From positions 1 through 22,124 of the forward strand of contig JACKPN010000023.1 of the NCBI GenBank assembly GCA_024233575.1: 22,124 nt of DNA, in the 5' to 3' direction. Shown here piece after piece: positions 7,200 to 14,932 of this stretch (position 1 is its first letter; each line of letters starts with the position of its first letter). The DNA comes from Chlamydiales bacterium (GTDB lineage Bacteria > Chlamydiota > Chlamydiia > Chlamydiales > Criblamydiaceae). Position numbers and translations under genes: made by a program. A model generated the notes under the pieces. That model was given only the letters and a program-made list of their open reading frames with translations. It had not been told where the DNA came from and searched no databases.

Positions 7200-10100
7200 A
7201 TGACTCATGAACGCCTCCACGTCACCTTTAGTAACCGCGTAGAAGTCCTCTATGAGACGCTAAAACAGCAGCTCTTCAGGTCAGGAACACACCCTTTTGC
7301 GCGCCGTTATGTCATCGTTCCAAGTCCTGCGATGAAACAGTGGCTGACGCAGCGCCTCGCAGACGACCTCGGCATCGCCGCAGGAATAGAGATCGACCAC
7401 CTCGAATCAGGCTTGGGAAAGCTAATGAAGCTGACAACGCCGGAGAACTTCAAAGTCCCCAACTCTCTTGAACTCTCTTTCGCTATCGAAGCGGCATTAC
7501 GTGATGCGGTAACAGAAAGGGAACATATCGATGAAACGACATACGCCCTGTGGGAGCCGCTATTCAATTATTTGAAGATTAACGATGCATCGCCGACGCT
7601 GACGCGGAAAGGGGAGACGCGCCTCACCGCCCTCGCGGGGCAGATCGCCCACTACTTCATGCAATACGGCAAATACGGTCGTAAGATGGTCGCTGAATGG
7701 CATCAGCGCGACAGCCGCCATTGGCAGGAACATCTGTGGAAACAGATCTTCAAAACCGATGGCTGGCACTCCGCCTATGAGCTTCTCGATAACATGGTAA
7801 CGCCACAGCTCCAGCATGCAGAAATCCACCTCTTTGCCATCAGCTACCTATCGCAGCTTCAACACGATCTCCTGCGCCACCTTTCGCAACACTTCACTGT
7901 CGACACCTACCTGCTTTCGCCATGCCAAATGTTTTGGAGCGATGTGCGCTCCGACCGCGAGGCACGCCGCCTGCAAGGACATTGGAAACACGCATCAGAA
8001 CAGCAACAGGAAACGCTGGAAGAACTCCTCCGCGACCGTAATCCTCTTCTTGCCAACTTCGGCAGGCTAGGACGCGAAATGGCGGAACAGATTGAAAAAA
8101 GCAATGCCGTAAGCACCGAATGCTACATCGCCCCTCCCGGTATCGCTAAACATCCCCAATACCACGACCTCCTTTTCGATCACCACGATGATTCAGAGGA
8201 ACCTCTTACGCTAATTCAAGTTGTGCAAGCAGACATGCTGTTCCAACGCACCCCGAATCCTCACGATCGCATCGACATCAATGACAATACTATTCAAGTG
8301 CATATCTCCAGCAGCAAACTGCGTGAAGTCGAAAACCTATACGATGCTCTTGTCAAGATCATCGACAGCGATAACATAGCCCCGCACGATATCATCGTCA
8401 TGGCGCCCAACATCATGGACTACGAACCCTATATCAAAAGCGTCTTCGGTAAAGAAGAAAGCGTATTGCGCTTCCAGATCATGGACCTTAAGATTCCATC
8501 GCAAAGCATTTTCATCCAAAGCTTCCTCCATCTTCTCTCTCTGCCAAAAGGACGGTGGAATGCTGCCGACCTACTGCAACTCCTAGACTATGCGCCATTC
8601 CGCCGCAAGCACAACATCAGCAGCGAAGAGGTGCAAACCATTCGCGAATGGACACAAGAGTCAGGTATCCGCTGGGGATATGACGCCGACGACCGCAATG
8701 CCCGGCTAAAACGCGCGCATTTCCGTTCGGGTATGGCCGACAACAGCAACGCCGGCACATGGAAATTCGGTTTCTCGCGCCTGCTGAACAGCATCGCCGC
8801 CGATGATGAAGAAACATTAAGCAATGTCGACACCTCGCAGTGCGATACTCTAGGCAAGTTCATTCACCTGATTTCTTCTCTGCGCGCTGACCTTGATCTC
8901 TTTAATAATGGTACGAAAGGTCAGATCGGTGAATGGGCAACGTACCTTCTAACAGTCATCGACAGCTATCTTCAACATGATCCGACAGACCAGCAAGAAG
9001 CGCGCGACAGAAAACTGCTTATCGACCATATCACCAGAATACGGAACGCCGGACATGCAGCAAGAAACCAACGGTTTCCCTTCGGAACCGTTGAAAAGCA
9101 TCTGACCGAATCCCTCAACCGCGAGGAAAGCTGCTACCATGAAAACCTCCTCAGCGGCGTGCGTTTCTGCTCCATGCTCCCCATGCGCGCACTGCCCGCG
9201 CAAGTCGTCGCCCTCATGGGCATGCAAGAGGGAGCATACCCCAAACGTGATCTTAACTCCTCATTGAATATGCTTCTCAAGCATCCAGAAAGCGATTATT
9301 GCCCTTCACAGACCGATTACGACCGCTATCTTTTTCTCGAGACCCTGCTATCGGCACGCCGTTATTTCCTTATCAGCTACCCGGGACAGAGCAGTCAAGC
9401 CAACCAGCAGATCCCTCCCTCCCTTTTGGTATCTGAGCTGCTTTCCTACATTGACCATGCCTATACCGCCTCTTCAGAATCATGCGTCTACCAGCATCCT
9501 CACCACAGCTTTGACGCACACTATTTCTCCCAAGACAGCAACATCCCCAGCTTCTCCCTGCAACGCTACAGCGCAGCAACAAGCTACTACGCCCCCAATA
9601 AGCGGCCTCAGCACCGCTTCATCGACACCTTCGCTATCAAGACCTCTCAGCAGGAAATAGAAAATATTATCGACGTCAAAAACCTCATCGCCATCGCCAA
9701 AAACCCTCTGAAAGTCTTTTTCAACAAAACCCTCGGCCTCTATATCGATCAAGCAGACGCCCATGAGATTAAAACCGAAGAAAACTTCGCACTATCTCCT
9801 CTCGAATCCGGTATGCTGAGAAAGGCAGCGATCACCAAAGATTTTGATACGCTCCTGACTATGGCTGAAAAACAAGGAATCCTTCCTCTTGGCCTATTCA
9901 AAAAAGTGGCGATAGAAAAATTAAAACAAGACTTTGACCAAATCAAAGCAGCGATCAAAGAATACAACATCGTCCCTGAGCAACTGGCAACCATCCATCT
10001 ATCTGCCCATCATGAGGCCATCGAACAAAAAGATGACAACACCTGGTATGTTCCGGCACTACAGCTGCCTAACGCAATAATAACGGGCACAATCAGCCAT

Positions 10101-10562
10101 ATTTCCTCGCAAGGTCTCTTAAGCTATATCAAAAACGAAAACGGGGACATCTTTAAAGCATGGCCGGAACACCTTGTTATCAATAGCATCGCCTCCCGCT
10201 ATCAGATCCCCATCGGCACTCCGCTTCTCCCTCTCAAATCGGATAACAAATATGAGGCAAGGCAATTTGACGGCGATAGCGATGCCGCTCTCGCCAGTTA
10301 CATCGACTACTACCATACCGCTAAGAACAATCCCTCGCCGCTGATCCCTGAATGGATTCCCTACTTCCTTCTTGATGATCACGATACAGCAAAAAGTAAG
10401 ATCATCTCTACTCTGGATCAGGAACGCAGTTCAACCGCATACAACCAATATCTTAATTGGTGTATCGACAAACGAAACCTACCCGATCTCGACGAAATGA
10501 TCGACTCCTGGAAAGATCTTGCAACGAAAAACTTTCAGCCCGCACACGACCAGTGGTTCTAA
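7200..10562 (+). CDS. recC: Exodeoxyribonuclease V subunit gamma (RecC)
   Basis: An 1120-residue protein, close to the E. coli RecC length of about 1122. It starts MTHERLHVTFSNRVEVLYET, matching the typical RecC opening (SNRxxVL). Further RecC-like phrases are FARRYVIVPSPAMKQWLTQ, FSRLLNSI and RALPAQVVALMGMQEGAYPK. RecC is the scaffold of the RecBCD helicase/nuclease that processes double-strand breaks. Its inactivated helicase folds feel the DNA for the recombination hotspot sequence, and its C-terminal part contacts RecD. The frame is open upstream to 7056, but ATG 7200 gives the conserved N-terminus and avoids overlap with the HlyD gene. No Shine-Dalgarno is obvious, so translation may depend on coupling. 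recB and recD do not follow directly; about 5.6 kb of unrelated genes intervene. Confidence 0.93.
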   Translation: MTHERLHVTFSNRVEVLYETLKQQLFRSGTHPFARRYVIVPSPAMKQWLTQRLADDLGIAAGIEIDHLESGLGKLMKLTTPENFKVPNSLELSFAIEAALRDAVTEREHIDETTYALWEPLFNYLKINDASPTLTRKGETRLTALAGQIAHYFMQYGKYGRKMVAEWHQRDSRHWQEHLWKQIFKTDGWHSAYELLDNMVTPQLQHAEIHLFAISYLSQLQHDLLRHLSQHFTVDTYLLSPCQMFWSDVRSDREARRLQGHWKHASEQQQETLEELLRDRNPLLANFGRLGREMAEQIEKSNAVSTECYIAPPGIAKHPQYHDLLFDHHDDSEEPLTLIQVVQADMLFQRTPNPHDRIDINDNTIQVHISSSKLREVENLYDALVKIIDSDNIAPHDIIVMAPNIMDYEPYIKSVFGKEESVLRFQIMDLKIPSQSIFIQSFLHLLSLPKGRWNAADLLQLLDYAPFRRKHNISSEEVQTIREWTQESGIRWGYDADDRNARLKRAHFRSGMADNSNAGTWKFGFSRLLNSIAADDEETLSNVDTSQCDTLGKFIHLISSLRADLDLFNNGTKGQIGEWATYLLTVIDSYLQHDPTDQQEARDRKLLIDHITRIRNAGHAARNQRFPFGTVEKHLTESLNREESCYHENLLSGVRFCSMLPMRALPAQVVALMGMQEGAYPKRDLNSSLNMLLKHPESDYCPSQTDYDRYLFLETLLSARRYFLISYPGQSSQANQQIPPSLLVSELLSYIDHAYTASSESCVYQHPHHSFDAHYFSQDSNIPSFSLQRYSAATSYYAPNKRPQHRFIDTFAIKTSQQEIENIIDVKNLIAIAKNPLKVFFNKTLGLYIDQADAHEIKTEENFALSPLESGMLRKAAITKDFDTLLTMAEKQGILPLGLFKKVAIEKLKQDFDQIKAAIKEYNIVPEQLATIHLSAHHEAIEQKDDNTWYVPALQLPNAIITGTISHISSQGLLSYIKNENGDIFKAWPEHLVINSIASRYQIPIGTPLLPLKSDNKYEARQFDGDSDAALASYIDYYHTAKNNPSPLIPEWIPYFLLDDHDTAKSKIISTLDQERSSTAYNQYLNWCIDKRNLPDLDEMIDSWKDLATKNFQPAHDQWF

Positions 10563-10581
10563 AGACTTTCGCAGATGCAAC

Positions 10582-10610
10582 TTGATGTCAAAGCCTAATT
10601 CTTCTATAAT
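10582..10610 (+). promoter_or_regulatory. Sigma70-type promoter of the LicD-like gene
   Basis: TTGATG at 10582-10587 and a perfect TATAAT at 10605-10610 have the ideal 17-nt spacer. The expected transcription start near 10617 leaves a leader of about 27-30 nt. It lies just after the recC stop, so the cargo genes need not depend on recC transcription. Confidence 0.75.
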
Positions 10611-10643
10611 TCTGCCTTACCAAATCATCAAATAAAGGGAAAA

Positions 10644-11657
10644 ATGATGAAACAACTCTATTCTTTTATATTCGCCATCTTAACACTATTCAGCTCTTTA
10701 TCTGCTGAAAAATTTATTAACACCGATCATCGTCTTCTTGTAGTAATCGAAACAGAAAGCTGCTTTTCCGCAAAAGAGTTCGCCAATGCTACAGGCGCCT
10801 TGCTTGTAAATGGAGACAAACGCAATCCCTACCTCGCTTTTCAACCGATCTACCTCGATTCCCCTTTCGTCGTCTGTGAACATGCCTTTACAGTCAGGAA
10901 AATACACCACCTAGCGAGGCGGTTCGGCTACCGTTTTCTGAGCATCAACAGTAGCACTCTTGAAGAAGCGATCGAAATGGTAAACGAGGCTCGCTGTAAT
11001 AGCCCTACATCTACTAAAGATCTCCCCTGCATGAGCGAGATTGAACTAGCGCAATTCTACCTGTTATTTGAAAAAATCGACCAAATATTTACCGAAAATC
11101 AAATTCCATATTGGGGAGCCAGAACCTCGTTGCTTGGTGCCGTTCAAATGAAAGGTCTAATCCCTTGGAACGATGACTATGCGATCTGCGCTTATCAATC
11201 TGATGAAGAAGCAATTCTACAACTTGAGAGCCAATTAAACGATGCCGGCCTGGGTCTCTACCATGACAGTAAGAAAGAATTTTACAAAATCTATGACAAA
11301 AGCGGCGCCATTGTTTCGGAGTCTGTTCCCTTTTGCTACCCTTCAATAGACTTATTTTTATTCTCTCTAGAGAAAAAAAACGAATGTGAGGATGTCTATG
11401 TGCACCATTCACAAGATTTTTATCAATATTATCCCCATGAACGTTTCTTCTTTTCCGAACTCGAAACGTTAAAGCGGCAACCTTTTGGCCCTCTTGCACT
11501 TCCCGTTCCTTCTGAGCATAAACGTTATCTTAATGCATATTATGGAAGGGATGAGTATCCCAACTTATGGGAGAAGTACGCTAAAGAAAGTCATTGGAAC
11601 CATAAAAATGAAACGCGCTCTTCATCAGGCACTGCTTTCATAGAGATTATTCCTTAA
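10644..11657 (+). CDS. LicD/fukutin-like nucleotidyltransferase-fold protein with signal peptide
   Basis: Up to 337 residues. The N-terminus MMKQLYSFIFAILTLFSSLS reads as a Sec signal peptide, with likely cleavage after Ala21, so the protein should be periplasmic or exported. From about 140 it follows the LicD pattern: IPYWGARTSLLGAVQMKGLI, then PWNDDYAI (174-181), then YPSIDLFLF (232-240), and a C-terminal PVPSEHKRYLNAYYGRDEYP. LicD proteins transfer phosphocholine and fukutins transfer ribitol phosphate, using Asp ligands in the usual PWDDDID motif. Here the second acidic residue of that motif is Ala180, while the later Asp236 remains, so activity is doubtful or altered. The Cys-containing segment 25-130 is unrecognised. 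AAAGGGA precedes the two adjacent ATGs; spacing (3 versus 6 nt) favours the second, at 10647. Family assignment is fairly sure; substrate is unknown. Confidence 0.72.
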   Translation: MMKQLYSFIFAILTLFSSLSAEKFINTDHRLLVVIETESCFSAKEFANATGALLVNGDKRNPYLAFQPIYLDSPFVVCEHAFTVRKIHHLARRFGYRFLSINSSTLEEAIEMVNEARCNSPTSTKDLPCMSEIELAQFYLLFEKIDQIFTENQIPYWGARTSLLGAVQMKGLIPWNDDYAICAYQSDEEAILQLESQLNDAGLGLYHDSKKEFYKIYDKSGAIVSESVPFCYPSIDLFLFSLEKKNECEDVYVHHSQDFYQYYPHERFFFSELETLKRQPFGPLALPVPSEHKRYLNAYYGRDEYPNLWEKYAKESHWNHKNETRSSSGTAFIEIIP

Positions 11658-11661
11658 AACG

Positions 11662-11690
11662 TTGACAACAGGAGGGTAATTGCGCAGAAT
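11662..11690 (+). promoter_or_regulatory. Probable promoter of the small frameshifted gene
   Basis: A perfect TTGACA at 11662-11667 is followed after 17 nt by CAGAAT at 11685-11690, a 4/6 match to TATAAT. Transcription would begin about 17 nt before the ATG at 11714. Confidence 0.45.
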
Positions 11691-11713
11691 ATTTTCCTTA
11701 ATAGGAATGTGTC

Positions 11714-12002
11714 ATGAGCCCTCTTGTTAAAATTTCTAATGTTCTTCTTGATATCGCAGCAGCAAGATAATTACCTGATAGAGCTAAGTGAGTCGTCCAC
11801 CAAAAACACAGCACTTATGTTCAACAGATTCGAGGGCTTTCACGACTACTTTATCGCAGAAAAATTAGATTTCCCCTTCGAACTAGACAATATCAAGACA
11901 AATTTCTTCGACACATCATATCCACCTTTCCATATATTTAATTTTGTTAAAAAAGCTAGAAACAGTTTTTTTAGTACTGTATTTTTCCCGACATTTAAAT
12001 AA
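11714..12002 (+). pseudogene. Small unrecognised gene, apparently broken by a +1 frameshift
   Basis: AGGA at 11703-11706 sits 7 nt before ATG 11714, and a promoter-like site lies further upstream, so this looks like a genuine gene start. The frame reads MSPLVKISNVLLDIAAAR and stops at TAA after 18 codons. One frame over, an open frame continues from 11724 to the stop at 12000-12002 with ordinary-looking protein sequence (DNYLIELSESSTKNTALMF, then FNRFEGFHDYFIAEKLDF). Joining them near the GCAGCAGCA run at about 11757-11765 would give roughly 95 residues. I recognise no family. It may be a decayed gene, a sequencing error in the repeat, a programmed frameshift, or unrelated noise in AT-rich DNA. 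No membrane segment or signal peptide is evident in the joined form. Confidence 0.35.
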
Positions 12003-12037
12003 CTACCCGATAATGTTTCACTCGAAACGTAATGCTG

Positions 12038-12066
12038 TTGACTTTATATAAAGACACCTTTATGAT
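12038..12066 (+). promoter_or_regulatory. Promoter of the oxygenase-carrier-AlaX-PAP2 operon
   Basis: TTGACT at 12038-12043 and TATGAT at 12061-12066 are separated by 17 nt; each hexamer has one mismatch to consensus. Expected start near 12073, giving a 30-nt leader with GGAAG at 12092-12096 before ATG 12103. A small inverted repeat (GTTTC, 4-nt loop, GAAAC; 12015-12028) lies just upstream and could be an operator or the end structure of the preceding gene. Confidence 0.7.
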
Positions 12067-12102
12067 TTTTGAGTTATTAACTTTTTTACATGGAAGAAAA
12101 AT

Positions 12103-13188
12103 ATGTTTATTCGATCTTTATTTAACACCCCTAGAGCTTCTACAGTACAGTTTCAAACTGCTTCAAGAATGGCAAACATCATTTTCCAATCTAGAAAATA
12201 TTCAGCCATAATAAATGATGACAATGCTCAGAGGTTTGCATCTATAGCAAAAAGGCACTTACCTGACCTGAACCCGTATCGAGACCTCGAAGGTTTTGTC
12301 AAAACAGCTAGCCTAGCGGCGCATGAACTTCCTGTAGAGCTTCGTTCAGACTTGTATGACTTCAAAATGCATGGAAATAAAGAAGGTTATTTTCTAATTC
12401 GTTCTTTACCGACAGACGACGATTTGATGGCAACCCCAAAAAATCTAAGTGATGTTCCCAAATTGAAAAAATCATTCCAGAGCGAATTCTGGCTCACGAC
12501 AGTGGGAAGTTTGTTAGGTCAACCTTTTGGTTATATTCAAGAAAACAATGGAAACTTATTTAATAATGTTAGACCGTCAGGCAACAAAGAACATACTCTT
12601 TCTTCTGAAAGCTCTAAGGTAACCTTAGATCTACACTCTGAAGTTGCATTTCACCCATTTTATCCTGATCACTTGTTATTATACTGCTTGAGAGAGGACA
12701 GAACAAAAAATGCTAAAACGATAGTTGCCTCAATTGCAAAAATTAAAGATAGAATCACTCCACAGCTAGAGTCCCTTCTCCGACAACCACTTTATAAAAC
12801 AGGCATCGATTACTCATTCGGTAATGAAAGTGAAACTAAAGGCAATGGACCTGTCATTCCAATTATGTATGGAGATCCTAACGATCCGTTAATGATTTTT
12901 GATCCGGACTTGATGACTGGAATGACAGAGGATGCCGAGCAAGCTATCAAAAACCTTAAGGAAATGCTCGATAATGTTACTGAAGGCGTTGAAATGCGAA
13001 AAGGGGATTTAATCGTTATTGATAATTACCGCGCTCTTCATGGAAGAACGAAATTTGAAGCTAATTACGATGGTCAAGATCGATGGTTGCAGAGGATCTT
13101 AGTATCGTCAAATCTTGCTGCGGCTAACAAGATGTTCGGAATGAAAGAAAGAATTATCACTCACAAATTCACGGATCTTGAAGGATAA
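12103..13188 (+). CDS. Clavaminate synthase-like Fe(II)/2-oxoglutarate oxygenase (amino acid hydroxylase type) with presequence-like N-terminus
   Basis: A 361-residue protein of the TauD superfamily, clavaminate synthase/asparagine oxygenase branch. The iron ligands are visible as H178-S-E180 (LDLHSEVAFHPFYPDHLLLY) and H313 (DNYRALHGRTKF). R331 in DGQDRWLQR is the expected 2-oxoglutarate-binding Arg. HxE in place of HxD, the AFHP phrase and the DRWLQR phrase are typical of AsnO/VioC-type hydroxylases, which beta-hydroxylate free amino acids; the substrate here is unknown. The first 35 residues have five basic and no acidic residues, many Ser/Thr/Gln, and end RKYSA, matching the R-3 cleavage pattern Rx(Y)|(S/A) of mitochondrial matrix proteins. 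The sequence is plainly a bacterial-style gene with Shine-Dalgarno and promoter. It heads a four-gene operon; the next ATG is 2 nt after its stop codon. Fold assignment is strong; mitochondrial targeting is inference. Confidence 0.85.
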   Translation: MFIRSLFNTPRASTVQFQTASRMANIIFQSRKYSAIINDDNAQRFASIAKRHLPDLNPYRDLEGFVKTASLAAHELPVELRSDLYDFKMHGNKEGYFLIRSLPTDDDLMATPKNLSDVPKLKKSFQSEFWLTTVGSLLGQPFGYIQENNGNLFNNVRPSGNKEHTLSSESSKVTLDLHSEVAFHPFYPDHLLLYCLREDRTKNAKTIVASIAKIKDRITPQLESLLRQPLYKTGIDYSFGNESETKGNGPVIPIMYGDPNDPLMIFDPDLMTGMTEDAEQAIKNLKEMLDNVTEGVEMRKGDLIVIDNYRALHGRTKFEANYDGQDRWLQRILVSSNLAAANKMFGMKERIITHKFTDLEG

Positions 13189-13189
13189 C

Positions 13190-13972
13190 ATGAATCCAAC
13201 ACACACACCGATACACCACTGCGCAGGTATAGGAGTGGTTTTATCGTTCGTTGAAACGCTTTCTACTCACCCATTTTGGGTTATGAAAACTCACATGCAA
13301 TGCAGTTACCCGTTATCTCAGCTTAACCTGCGTGGTTTATATCGCACAGCACTTCCTGAGGCGATGACAATGATGCCTGTGGACATGATTCAGATGGTAG
13401 CAAGCACAGCATTGAACGAAAGAGTTTTTCATAACCATGACAACAGATCTTTGACGAAAAGATTTGTCGCGGGGTTTATTGGAGGTATGATTGGCGGTGT
13501 TTTTATAAACAACATTGAATCCATGATGACCTTGCAGCACAAATATCATGCCCCTTTCATCAATATCGCCCGCAAGATTGTTGAAAACCGTAATGTTCAA
13601 CAACTCTTTGTAGGGGCTACAGCAACATCCCTTAGGAACGGAGTGTACTTCAGCGGTTTTTTCGCATTGGTTCCGGCTATTAACAGAAAAATACGCTCTT
13701 TTATAAAGAATGAGACAACATCCGTTTTTGCAAGTGGAATTATCGGAGGAACATTTGTGTCAGTTGTATCACATCCCTTTGATACAATCAAAACACTACG
13801 ACAGGTAAGTGAGAATGGTATAAGCACAAAAGATGCGATTTCTCAAATCTATCGCTCAAAAGGTTTCCAAGGATTTTTTGTCGGAGTTATTCCCCGTGGA
13901 GCCCGTGTAGTTTGCGGAATTGCTTTCATGGCTTTAGCTTATCAAAATGTACATCAAAAAGCTTTCAATTAA
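13190..13972 (+). CDS. Mitochondrial carrier family (SLC25-like) transport protein
   Basis: A 260-residue protein with the three-fold repeat of mitochondrial carriers. Repeat 1 has HPFWVMKTHMQ (about 27-37) and LRGLYRTALPEA. Repeat 2 has NNIESMMTLQ (about 107-116) and LFVGATATSLRNGVYFSGF. Repeat 3 has SHPFDTIKTLRQ (194-205), a full Px(D/E)xx(K/R) signature, then GFFVGVIPRGARV. Six hydrophobic, glycine-patterned segments fit six helices. These carriers exchange metabolites across the mitochondrial inner membrane and are eukaryotic; in bacteria they are rare (Legionella LncP is a known secreted example). Signatures 1 and 2 are degenerate (Trp for the acidic residue in repeat 1; Asn for Pro and Met for the basic residue in repeat 2). 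AAGGA precedes ATG 13190, which is preferred over the in-frame TTG at 13178 because only 1 nt separates it from the oxygenase stop. Substrate and membrane of residence are unknown. Confidence 0.87.
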   Translation: MNPTHTPIHHCAGIGVVLSFVETLSTHPFWVMKTHMQCSYPLSQLNLRGLYRTALPEAMTMMPVDMIQMVASTALNERVFHNHDNRSLTKRFVAGFIGGMIGGVFINNIESMMTLQHKYHAPFINIARKIVENRNVQQLFVGATATSLRNGVYFSGFFALVPAINRKIRSFIKNETTSVFASGIIGGTFVSVVSHPFDTIKTLRQVSENGISTKDAISQIYRSKGFQGFFVGVIPRGARVVCGIAFMALAYQNVHQKAFN

Positions 13973-13983
13973 GGAGAATTAAT

Positions 13984-14919
13984 ATGAATGCTAGTTTAAT
14001 GAGTTCGCTTCGCCTACCTTTTGTTTTGGGAAGTACACGTGTAAGTTTTCCTGATAACCAGTATAAAGGCGCTTCTAAGGTTATTGGTGTCATGAAAAAT
14101 GACGATAATCGCTGTTCTTTAATTTTTTCTGAAACACCTTTTCATCCTGTCGACAGCAATTGGCCTGATCAGCCTGCTGACAAAGGGTATGTCAAGCTAG
14201 TTGGCATGGACAATAAAATGTATCAGGTCGTTGACTGCCAATTACTTGCCGTAAACAAAGAGACGCAAGAAGTCCGCACAAGCAAAGGCATCTCAAGAAA
14301 TGACAGATCTAACTTTCACTATGTTGTCAGTCATGTAATTGATCATAAAGATACAGATCCAGAATCTTTTAATAATGCCGAAATGGAACAGTTCGTTGAT
14401 CAGCCGTATCGACAAAACCTTAGCATGCACCATACAGCTGCTCACTTGGGTGCATTAGCATTGAATCAAGCAATAAAAGGTTATTGGAAAAAGGAATATA
14501 AAACCCTCGACTCTTTAGGTAACCCCAACTTTGATCAATTTACAATAGAATCATCCCAAATTTCTCCTGATAACAGTACAGAGATCTATCGCTTAGGTAA
14601 ATCTGCAAAGAAAATACTTGATGTAGCGAGTGTGTTTCATGATCTTACTTCGATACAAAATACCGCAAATTCTCTTCTCAAGGAATGGATTAATACAAAC
14701 GCAGTAATAGAGATACAGAAGGATGGAGATAGTATTGGAGATCAGCGCACCTGGAACTGTCATCTTCCACAAACAACTGTGCAGATACCTTGCGGAGGGA
14801 CTCATCTTACAAATCTGTCAGAATTTAAAACGGTTGAATATACTTTAACGCCTGTCAAAATCGGCAATGAACTAAAACTACAAGCAGTGGTTACTGCATC
14901 AAGGAAAGCGTTAAGCTAA
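13984..14919 (+). CDS. AlaX-like (alanyl/threonyl-tRNA editing domain) aminoacyl-tRNA deacylase
   Basis: A 311-residue protein matching free-standing AlaX editing proteins. An N-terminal beta domain carries TPFHPVDSNWPDQPADKG, the counterpart of the usual TxFYPxxGGQPxDxG. The catalytic half shows RQNLSMHHTAAHLGALAL (143-160), with zinc ligands H150 and H154, and IPCGGTHLTNLSEF (268-281), with C270 and H274. All four expected ligands are present. AlaX proteins remove wrongly attached Ser or Gly from tRNA(Ala); relatives inside biosynthetic clusters protect against non-natural amino acids. Placed after an amino acid hydroxylase, it may clear tRNA charged with the hydroxylated product (inference). 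AAGGAG at 13971-13976, 7 nt before ATG 13984, fixes the start and overlaps the carrier stop codon. The first 22 residues contain two Arg and no acidic residue, so they also look mildly presequence-like. Compared with AlaX it has an extra segment at about 165-215. Confidence 0.82.
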   Translation: MNASLMSSLRLPFVLGSTRVSFPDNQYKGASKVIGVMKNDDNRCSLIFSETPFHPVDSNWPDQPADKGYVKLVGMDNKMYQVVDCQLLAVNKETQEVRTSKGISRNDRSNFHYVVSHVIDHKDTDPESFNNAEMEQFVDQPYRQNLSMHHTAAHLGALALNQAIKGYWKKEYKTLDSLGNPNFDQFTIESSQISPDNSTEIYRLGKSAKKILDVASVFHDLTSIQNTANSLLKEWINTNAVIEIQKDGDSIGDQRTWNCHLPQTTVQIPCGGTHLTNLSEFKTVEYTLTPVKIGNELKLQAVVTASRKALS

Positions 14920-14932
14920 TTCAGGTATAATT

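Noticed and set aside
12103..13188. The oxygenase as taurine dioxygenase (TauD) proper or gamma-butyrobetaine hydroxylase
   Set aside because: The HxE ligand motif with AFHP and DRWLQR phrases points to the clavaminate synthase/AsnO branch, not to HxD TauD or carnitine-synthesis enzymes.
13178..13189. TTG start for the mitochondrial carrier gene
   Set aside because: ATG 13190 has a ribosome site, avoids overlap with the oxygenase stop codon and fits the family length.
13912..13983. Upstream extension of the AlaX-like gene
   Set aside because: The extension is the out-of-frame end of the carrier gene; ATG 13984 has AAGGAG at 7 nt.
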